Assembly: GCA_045106875.1 (NCBI GenBank)
Contig: JBGCFK010000239.1
Coordinates: forward strand, 1-11,865
Reading direction: 5' to 3'
Length of the DNA stretch: 11,865 bases
Source of the DNA: Thermohalobaculum sp045106875
Lineage (GTDB): Bacteria > Pseudomonadota > Alphaproteobacteria > Rhodobacterales > Rhodobacteraceae
The notes under the pieces were generated by a model. That model was given only the letters and a program-made list of their open reading frames with translations, was not told the origin of the DNA and did not search any database. Positions 6,873 through 11,865 of the stretch are shown here, one piece after another. The first letter of the stretch is position 1, and each line of letters starts with the position of its first letter. A program made the position numbers and the translations under genes.

Positions 6873-8066
6873 CTAGCGGCCAAGCGCGTTGTCCACCGTC
6901 TCGACGATATGGTCGATAGCTCGTGTTGCAAGGCGAATATCGTTCCCGGTATTGCCGTGCATTTTCTCGATATCACCTTCTTCGTCGGCGATTACGAACT
7001 GGTACTCCAGGTTCCGGATCATCGCCAGGCTCGCGAAATCGCTTCCACGCTGCAAGTAGTGCCGCCCGGTCAATTCGATGCAGGTCGCGCCCGCCCGGCA
7101 AAAACCGCTGTTGATCATGCCAGCGCCGTGCGCTCCGATGACCACTTTTGCATTGGCACACAGCGCCATCTGTTCACGAACGCTCAACTGCTCCATGATG
7201 ATGGCCTCGGCGCCGTGGCCTTTCAGAGCGTCCAGCAACGCGTCGTCGTTCACGATCTGACGCCGGTCCGCGCCGCGCCGCGAGATGATCAGAACATCGG
7301 GGCCGGAGTTTGCGTCACTCAATGTCCTTGCAGCCCGATCGTAGAACGGCCTTGCGCTGCTGCGAAAGGCACGGCGTGATGTGCCCTTGGGACCGGAACG
7401 CTTGATCGCTTCGTCGCCCTCACCGGGTGAGAAATATGAAGGCCAGATGTCCACAAAGGTTAAATGTTCCGCACTAAACACCGTTTCATCCAGCACAATC
7501 CGTTCTGACAGTTCAGGATAGAGCGCATTGATCATCTGACGCTGAAATCCGTTTGGATTGTCGCGGCAGGGATTGATGACGATCCGGTCGAGCCCAAGCT
7601 CCTCCACCAGATCATAAAGGTCTTCCAGAAAGATCAGGACATCCGAGATGAAATGATAATAGTTGAAGCTGGACCGGCCCACCAACAGCCCGGTGCGCCC
7701 CTTGAAATGTACGTCGGGATCGGGGACCTGCAACTCGCCCTTGCGCGCGACCTCGGCCGCAGTAGCCTCCCAACGCAGATTGCCGACGCCGACAACCGGC
7801 AGACCGGCATGAAAGATAAGCCGATTTCGGACGACTGCATCGGGTACCGAGCACGCTACAGAGTTGAACTGATACCAAGGTGCGCTCAGACGAGCAGGAT
7901 AGCTGTCGATCAACGGATTGGCGAGATCGGCGAACTTTTCCCTGTCATCTCGCAGATCGAACGCCTTGATCCCGTAGGCCTCCAACTGCTCGGCCAGGAC
8001 AGGCATCTCGCCATGCACTTCGACCTCGGCATCGATCCCGGGAATGATGGCGTTACGCTGGCTCAA
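6873..8066 (-). CDS. Glycosyltransferase family 61 (DUF563) protein
   Basis: 397-aa predicted glycosyltransferase of the GT61/DUF563 family, likely adding a sugar to a cell-surface polysaccharide or lipopolysaccharide. Family marks: NYYHFISD (135-142), ISRR (261-264), MEQLSVREQ (291-299) and GAHGAGMIN (311-319) followed by the G..CIEL strand. There is no signal peptide or clear membrane segment, so it is probably cytoplasmic. The start is TTG at 8066, preceded by AAGGA at workable spacing; no ATG or GTG lies between it and the upstream in-frame stop, and the next ATG (8006) would drop 20 residues. It lies 65 bases downstream of the Ldh2-family gene on the same strand, so co-transcription is possible but functionally odd. 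No other polysaccharide genes are in the window, so donor and acceptor are unknown. Confidence 0.87.
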   Translation of the reverse strand: MSQRNAIIPGIDAEVEVHGEMPVLAEQLEAYGIKAFDLRDDREKFADLANPLIDSYPARLSAPWYQFNSVACSVPDAVVRNRLIFHAGLPVVGVGNLRWEATAAEVARKGELQVPDPDVHFKGRTGLLVGRSSFNYYHFISDVLIFLEDLYDLVEELGLDRIVINPCRDNPNGFQRQMINALYPELSERIVLDETVFSAEHLTFVDIWPSYFSPGEGDEAIKRSGPKGTSRRAFRSSARPFYDRAARTLSDANSGPDVLIISRRGADRRQIVNDDALLDALKGHGAEAIIMEQLSVREQMALCANAKVVIGAHGAGMINSGFCRAGATCIELTGRHYLQRGSDFASLAMIRNLEYQFVIADEEGDIEKMHGNTGNDIRLATRAIDHIVETVDNALGR

Positions 8067-8131
8067 GATCCTGTCCTTCAGATGCGGCTTCTAACTACAA
8101 GGGTGCGGTTAAGGGCAAGTGCAACTTGAGA

Positions 8132-9139
8132 TCAGGCGCCGATCAGTTCCATGATGGTGCTGTGAAGTGCTGTCGGGATCTCGATACCCTCATCGGGTGT
8201 GCGAGCTCTGGTGGTATGGCGACGGGCACCGGGCAGGCGGACGCCCTCCTGTCCCAGCATGCCCTCGAACAGGCGCTCGGCGCGGCCATACGGGTCGTCG
8301 CCACCAAATTTTGCGGGATCGAGGGCAAGGACCAACTCGCCGCCCGTTGCAGGACCGCCATCCTTGCTGTCCTGCTGCCCTGCCTCGAGGGACGAGACCT
8401 CGCCGATCAGCGGCCCGCACATCAGGTCGACCATCAGCGCAATGGCTCCGCCCTTGTAGCCACCAAATGGTAGTTGCGCGCCCTCGAGGATCTCGGCGGG
8501 ATCGTTGGTCGGGTTGCCATCCTTGTCGATACCGGCACCGTCCGGCGCGGCGTGGCCGTCACGCTTCATGATCTGCAACTCGCCGCGCGCGGTCATGGAC
8601 GAGGCCTGGTCCCAGACCATGGTGCCACCGCCGGGCCGGGGCCAGGCGAAGCTCATGGGGTTGGTTCCAAAGAACGGCCTTGTGCCGCCTGCTGGCGCGA
8701 CATAGGGGGGCGCGTTGACGAAAGCCATGGCGACCAGCCCCTGTTCCGCCAAGGCCTCGGTCTCGGGCCAGAGCGCCGCAAAGTGGTGCGTCCGGCGGAT
8801 GGCACAGGCAGCCATGCCGTTTTCCCTGGTGGCCTCGATCAGAGGTGCCCGCCCGGCTTCAAGCGCGCGCGGCGCCAATCCACCCTTTCCATCGACCGTT
8901 ATGACGCAAGGGCCCAACCGAGAGACGACCGGATCCGCCTTGCCGTTGATCTTGCCGTTCTTCAGCGACTTCACATAACCGGGAATGCGGAACAGCCCGT
9001 GGCTCTTGCAGCCATCGCGTTCGGCCGCGGTTATGTTGTCGGCCACGGCGCGGGCGTTCTCTGCAGAGCAGCCATTCGCGGCAAGGGCCTGGCTTGCAAG
9101 GTCGTGCACTTCGGTAAGGGTCAATCGGGCTTGAGTCAT
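8132..9139 (-). CDS. Ldh2/malate-lactate dehydrogenase family oxidoreductase (possibly piperideine/pyrroline-2-carboxylate reductase)
   Basis: 335-aa NAD(P)-dependent reductase of the Ldh2 (type 2 malate/lactate dehydrogenase) family, acting in the cytoplasm as a dimer. The catalytic-histidine motif SHG is at 46-48; HHFAALW (118-124), PFFGTNPMSF (155-164), MVWDQASS and LPFGGYKGGAIALMVDL (223-239) are also present. From memory, HHFAALW together with ARGELQI and LPFGGYKG resembles the DpkA subgroup, which reduces cyclic imines (delta1-piperideine- or pyrroline-2-carboxylate) in lysine/proline catabolism; this is a suggestion, not proof. The ATG at 9139 is chosen for AGGAG six bases upstream; the open frame runs on to 9220 without protein-like content. 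It is divergent from the acyl-CoA synthetase, and its leader can fold over the ribosome site (see 9140-9190). Confidence 0.88.
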   Translation of the reverse strand: MTQARLTLTEVHDLASQALAANGCSAENARAVADNITAAERDGCKSHGLFRIPGYVKSLKNGKINGKADPVVSRLGPCVITVDGKGGLAPRALEAGRAPLIEATRENGMAACAIRRTHHFAALWPETEALAEQGLVAMAFVNAPPYVAPAGGTRPFFGTNPMSFAWPRPGGGTMVWDQASSMTARGELQIMKRDGHAAPDGAGIDKDGNPTNDPAEILEGAQLPFGGYKGGAIALMVDLMCGPLIGEVSSLEAGQQDSKDGGPATGGELVLALDPAKFGGDDPYGRAERLFEGMLGQEGVRLPGARRHTTRARTPDEGIEIPTALHSTIMELIGA

Positions 9140-9190
9140 TTGCGTCTCCTGTTTTGCGCGCACCATTGCGCGGGAGCCGCAAAGACGCAA
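9140..9190 (-). promoter_or_regulatory. Candidate RNA structure hiding the Ldh2-family start site
   Basis: On the minus strand, immediately before the ATG, GGAGACGCAA (9149-9140, containing the Shine-Dalgarno GGAG) can pair with TTGCGGCTCC (9182-9173) with one mismatch, enclosing an adjacent 6-bp hairpin CGCGCA-ATGG-TGCGCG (9172-9157) and a 7-base bulge. Directly next to this, TTGCGTCT (9190-9183) is an exact 8-bp alternative partner for AGACGCAA. Two mutually exclusive partners for the ribosome site resemble a translational switch. The pairing is seen in sequence; regulation is inferred. As DNA, the 16-bp palindrome could instead be an operator. Confidence 0.45.
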
Positions 9191-9298
9191 CTTAGCTGAC
9201 GCTGCGGCGTTGTTGCGCATCCGTCGCGCGCCCTACATAGTCACTGGCAACAAGAACACGTGGCCAAAGAACGTGGCGAAATTTTCTGGGAGGAAATC

Positions 9299-11203
9299 AT
9301 GGGCGAGGCGATCTCATTCGGCACAATGGCCGACAAGGCTGCGATCGAGGCGGTGGCCTATACCGAGAGGGCGACGGTTGCGACGGTCTATCAGGCGCTG
9401 ACTGCGACGGCAGATGCGCATGGAGCGCGCCCGGCCATCAGCTTCCAGATCAAGTCTGGGCCCAGGGACAAGGCCGAGACACTAAACTGGAAATCCCTGC
9501 GCCACAGCGTGACACAGGCAGCGAACCTTTTCCGCTCGCTGGGCGTGGGCGAGGACGATGTGGTCGCCTACCTCCTGCCCAATTGCAACGAGACGGCCAT
9601 AACATTGCTGGGCGGTATGACGGCGGGTATCGTGAACCCGATCAATCCGCTGCTGGATGCCGAACATATCGCGGCTCTGCTGCGCGAGACCAATGCCAAG
9701 GTGCTGGTCACGCTGGCGCCGTTTCCCAAGACCGATGTCGCACAGAAGGCGCACGCGGCGGCGGCACTGGCGCCGAACGTCAAGACTGTGCTGGAGGTGG
9801 ATCTCAAGCGGTATCTGACGCCGCCCCTGTCGTGGATCGTGCCTTTGATCCGGCCCAAGCTGACGCCTGCGCCCGGTGTGACGCGCGTGAACTTCAACAA
9901 GGCGCTTTCCGGGCAGGAGGGCAGTCGACTCTCCTTCAACGAGACACCCGACCCCGACCGCATTGCCGCCTATTTCCACACCGGCGGCACAACGGGGATG
10001 CCGAAGATCGCGCAACACCGTCAGCGCGGCATGGTCTATAATGGCATGGCACCGGCCCTGTCGTTGATTGACGAGAAATCCGTGCTGCTCTGCCCACTGC
10101 CGCTCTTTCACGTGATGGCTGCCTATCCGATGCTGATGAGCTGTGTTGCCTCGGGCGGGCATATCGTCTTCCCGACCCCTGCGGGTTATCGCGGCGACGG
10201 TGTGATGGATAATTTCTGGAAACTGGTCGAGCGCTGGGGCGTGACCTTCATGGTGACCGTGCCGACGGCGGCAAGTGCGCTGATGCAGCGGCCGGTGGAC
10301 GCGGATGTCTCGACGCTGCAATACGCGTTCTGCGGATCGGCGCCCCTGCCGGTCGAGCTGTTCAAGCAGTTCGAAGGCGCGACGGGCGTCAAGATCCTTG
10401 AAGGTTATGGCATGACCGAGGCGACCTGTATCGTGTCGGTGAACCCGCCGCATGGCGAGCGCAAGATCGGCTCGGTCGGCTATCCGTTCCCGTACACGGA
10501 CGTGAAGATCCTGCATTGCGATGAGGCAGGCTCGATCACCAAGGAATGCGGCACGGACGAGATCGGTGAGATCAGCGTGATGAACCCCGGCGTCTTTCCG
10601 GGTTATACCGAGGCCAAGCGCAACGAGGGCCTCTTTGCCCAGCCGGGCGGGTTCCTGCGCACGGGGGATCTCGGTCGGATTGATGCGGACGGGTATCTCT
10701 GGATCACGGGGCGGGCCAAGGACCTGATCATCCGGGGTGGGCACAACATTGACCCCGCCGCCATTGAAGAGGCGCTGGCAGGGCACCCGCATGTGGCTTT
10801 CGTAGGCGCCATAGGGCAACCGGACGCGCACTCGGGCGAGATGCCGTGCGCCTATGTCGAACTGATCGAGGGCGGCAATGCCACTGGCGCCGACCTGATG
10901 GCCTACTGCGAGGAGCACATCCACGAGCGCGCTGCGGTCCCCAAACATGTCGAGATCATGGACGAGTTGCCGAAGACCGCGGTTGGCAAGATCTTCAAGC
11001 CGGACTTGCGCAAAAGCGCGATCACACGGGTCTATGGCGCAGCACTGGAGAAGGCGGGGATCAAGGCTGCGATTGATGTGCACGAGGACAAGACGCGCGG
11101 GCTGGTCGCGACTGTGACGCCGGAGGATGCCTCGACGGATCATGCCGCGATCGGAGCCGTTCTGGGCGGGTTTGCCCGACCATGGGAGTTGGGTGGTCGC
11201 TGA
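9299..11203 (+). CDS. Acyl-CoA synthetase (AMP-forming), long form
   Basis: 634-aa adenylate-forming ligase that activates a carboxylic acid with ATP and joins it to coenzyme A. Core motifs: P-loop YFHTGGTTGMPK (225-236), GYGMTEAT (369-376), the hinge/TGD region RTGDLGRIDADGYLWITGRAKD (Asp 457 binds ribose), RGGHNI, and the C-terminal catalytic Lys 564 in KTAVGKIFKPDLR. All expected residues are present. It is longer than typical 500-560-aa enzymes, mainly through an N-terminal extension and an insert around 180-215 (LTPPLSWIVPLIRPKLTP), like the roughly 630-aa acyl-CoA synthetases common in proteobacteria. The ATG at 9299 is chosen for GGGAGG five bases upstream; the GTG at 9260 lacks a site. 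The substrate is unknown; a fatty or branched acid is plausible. Confidence 0.93.
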   Translation: MGEAISFGTMADKAAIEAVAYTERATVATVYQALTATADAHGARPAISFQIKSGPRDKAETLNWKSLRHSVTQAANLFRSLGVGEDDVVAYLLPNCNETAITLLGGMTAGIVNPINPLLDAEHIAALLRETNAKVLVTLAPFPKTDVAQKAHAAAALAPNVKTVLEVDLKRYLTPPLSWIVPLIRPKLTPAPGVTRVNFNKALSGQEGSRLSFNETPDPDRIAAYFHTGGTTGMPKIAQHRQRGMVYNGMAPALSLIDEKSVLLCPLPLFHVMAAYPMLMSCVASGGHIVFPTPAGYRGDGVMDNFWKLVERWGVTFMVTVPTAASALMQRPVDADVSTLQYAFCGSAPLPVELFKQFEGATGVKILEGYGMTEATCIVSVNPPHGERKIGSVGYPFPYTDVKILHCDEAGSITKECGTDEIGEISVMNPGVFPGYTEAKRNEGLFAQPGGFLRTGDLGRIDADGYLWITGRAKDLIIRGGHNIDPAAIEEALAGHPHVAFVGAIGQPDAHSGEMPCAYVELIEGGNATGADLMAYCEEHIHERAAVPKHVEIMDELPKTAVGKIFKPDLRKSAITRVYGAALEKAGIKAAIDVHEDKTRGLVATVTPEDASTDHAAIGAVLGGFARPWELGGR

Positions 11204-11399
11204 GTTGGTCTGACTTGAACATGGCGACAAAAGCAGCCCACGCCCCCCGGCGCGAGCGGATCGACCACGCAGGGCGCCAGGCAAGCCGCGTCGCCTTGTC
11301 CGGATCATAGGGCCTCGTATTGGCCTCGTCTGCCAGCTGCCGCGCGTGGGCATCGGGCATGGTTGCGGGATCGTACTTTGTCTGCTGGATATTCGGCAT
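11061..11399 (-). CDS. Doubtful small hypothetical ORF
   Basis: Open frame of about 112 codons from an ATG at 11399 (or TTG at 11411). The first 65 or so codons, which lie outside the acyl-CoA synthetase gene, look coding: GC-rich third positions and protein-like text such as PDAHARQLADEANTRPYDPD and AWAAFVAMF. The rest is antisense to the end of the synthetase gene and reads as arginine/proline-rich shadow. No ribosome site precedes either start, and I recognise no family. It may be a small real gene with a misplaced end, a remnant of a longer gene, or chance. Confidence 0.3.
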   Translation of the reverse strand: MPNIQQTKYDPATMPDAHARQLADEANTRPYDPDKATRLAWRPAWSIRSRRGAWAAFVAMFKSDQLSDHPTPMVGQTRPERLRSRHDPSRHPPASQSRPARASCPRAHQSQP

Positions 11400-11406
11400 C
11401 GTACTT

Positions 11407-11420
11407 GTCAATATTTTGAC
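11407..11420. repeat. Short inverted repeat GTCAA-N4-TTGAC
   Basis: GTCAATATTTTGAC has perfect 5-bp arms around TATT and sits in the gap right of the acyl-CoA synthetase, just upstream of the doubtful minus-strand ORF. The arm order is inverse to an FNR/CRP-type TTGAY-N4-RTCAA box, so it is not that operator. It could bind another dimeric regulator; no more can be said. Confidence 0.3.
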
Positions 11421-11421
11421 T

Positions 11422-11463
11422 CTACTTGCTCAGCTTGGCGACATGATCCGTAGAAGGCTTCAT
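11422..11463 (-). other. 13-codon mini-ORF with a good ribosome site
   Basis: ATG at 11463 preceded by AAGGGAAG at good spacing encodes MKPSTDHVAKLSK and stops at TAG. It could be a leader peptide or the true start of the neighbouring minus-strand ORF, which lies one base out of frame about ten bases later. Chance is also possible. Confidence 0.2.
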
Positions 11464-11499
11464 GTTATCTTCCCTTTTTGCATGTGGACAGGGTCTTCT

Positions 11500-11517
11500 C
11501 CGAGTGATTTCCGAGTG
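11500..11517 (+). repeat. CCGAGTG direct repeat, 11-base period
   Basis: CCGAGTG occurs at 11500-11506 and 11511-11517, exactly one helical turn apart, followed by a TGTAAC -10-like hexamer and lying about 25-45 bases before the GTG of the porin-like pseudogene. The spacing suits a protein bound to one face of the DNA. No factor is recognised. Confidence 0.3.
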
Positions 11518-11543
11518 TAACATCAGCAGACAGGGAATTCGTT

Positions 11544-11773
11544 GTGAGGATTGCATCTACGTTTATTGCATGTTTGGCGTTTTACAGTGCGGTGCACATG
11601 CCTTGGACGATATTTCGGGGCAGGCGAGCGTCTTTGGCGGGCAGAGCTACAATGGCGGATCCACTGTGGATTTGCTTGGGGTTGAGGGAAGCGTGATGCT
11701 TCGGTTCTCGAAAAACTTTGGCATTCAAGCAGATGCGCAGATTGCCCGTCTGTCCACCGAAGGCACCAATTGA
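11544..11773 (+). pseudogene. Porin-like outer-membrane protein, frameshifted and truncated
   Basis: GTG at 11544 with AGGGAA about seven bases upstream starts a classic signal peptide (MRIASTFIACLAFYSA). The frame then leaves the protein: the continuation HALDDISGQASVFGGQSY, then GVEGSVMLRFSKNFGIQADA with alternating polar/hydrophobic beta-strand character, lies in another frame (the same frame as an ATG-opened ORF from 11462). Adding one G to the GG at 11591-11592 would restore SAGAHALDDISG with a fitting A-H-A cleavage site, so a one-base deletion is likely. The restored product ends at TGA 11773 after about 75 residues, far shorter than a porin barrel, so a second lesion or truncation is implied. 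A sequencing error could explain the first lesion but not the short length. Confidence 0.6.
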
Positions 11774-11865
11774 AATCAATACTCAATTTGAATGCACCTG
11801 CCACCACGGTCATTGTGTCCAGTTTTGCCAGCAAGCTTCGGGCCGTGTTTGTTGATCCTGATTTT
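11774..11865. other. Unassigned right edge
   Basis: 92 bases after the porin-like stop. One plus-strand frame (from 11773) and at least one minus-strand frame stay open to the window edge, but neither product resembles the expected barrel continuation nor any family I recognise. Imperfect AATTGAAAT / AATTTGAAT repeats occur near 11769-11796. Confidence 0.3.

Noticed and set aside
8474..9199. 241-codon plus-strand open frame
   Set aside because: It is a shadow of the Ldh2-family gene, which has all its family motifs and a good ribosome site on the other strand.
9482..11353. 623-codon open frame on the minus strand
   Set aside because: It is antisense to the complete acyl-CoA synthetase, is rich in Arg/His/Gln as expected from a GC-rich mirror frame, and shows no domain.
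11407..11420. FNR/CRP-type operator
   Set aside because: The half-sites are in the opposite orientation (GTCAA then TTGAC) to the TTGAY-N4-RTCAA pattern.
11774..11865. Insertion sequence interrupting the porin-like gene
   Set aside because: No transposase text, terminal inverted repeat pair or target duplication can be seen in the 92 bases available.

Overview
The window looks like chromosomal DNA from an alphaproteobacterium, most likely a marine Rhodobacterales (Roseobacter-group) species. This is inference from overall high GC, frequent GTG and TTG starts, and the mix of genes: divergent tyrS/anmK, an MsbA-like exporter, a Kbp-type BON-LysM protein and an Ldh2-family oxidoreductase. I see no phage, plasmid, insertion sequence, CRISPR array, rRNA or tRNA.

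Left part (1-3498): the 5' end of tyrS (minus) is divergent from anmK (plus), a muropeptide-recycling kinase. anmK converges on a minus-strand pair, an MFS transporter and a glutathione S-transferase, whose genes overlap by four bases (GTGA) and are probably translationally coupled. Between the convergent ends lies a nested inverted repeat.

Middle part (3499-6872): a complete half-size ABC exporter (plus); a small zinc-ribbon protein with a lysine/arginine-rich stretch and an acidic tail (minus); a BON-LysM protein resembling potassium-binding Kbp/YgaU (plus); and a 58-residue protein matching the N-terminal domain of bacterial histone H1-like (Hc1-type) proteins (plus). Candidate terminator hairpins follow the last two.

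Right part (6873-11865): a GT61/DUF563 glycosyltransferase and an Ldh2-family dehydrogenase (both minus), then a divergent long acyl-CoA synthetase (plus). The Ldh2 gene has a leader whose predicted folding would bury its Shine-Dalgarno sequence, with two competing partner arms. Beyond the acyl-CoA synthetase the DNA becomes visibly richer in A/T and less ordered. It holds a doubtful minus-strand small ORF, short repeats, and a porin-like gene broken by an apparent one-base deletion at the signal-peptide junction and then cut short.

Most of the window is housekeeping or ordinary accessory metabolism. I found no clear multi-gene novel system. The items most worth a second look are the Ldh2 leader structure, the tail-less histone-like protein, the broken porin-like gene and the zinc-ribbon protein.
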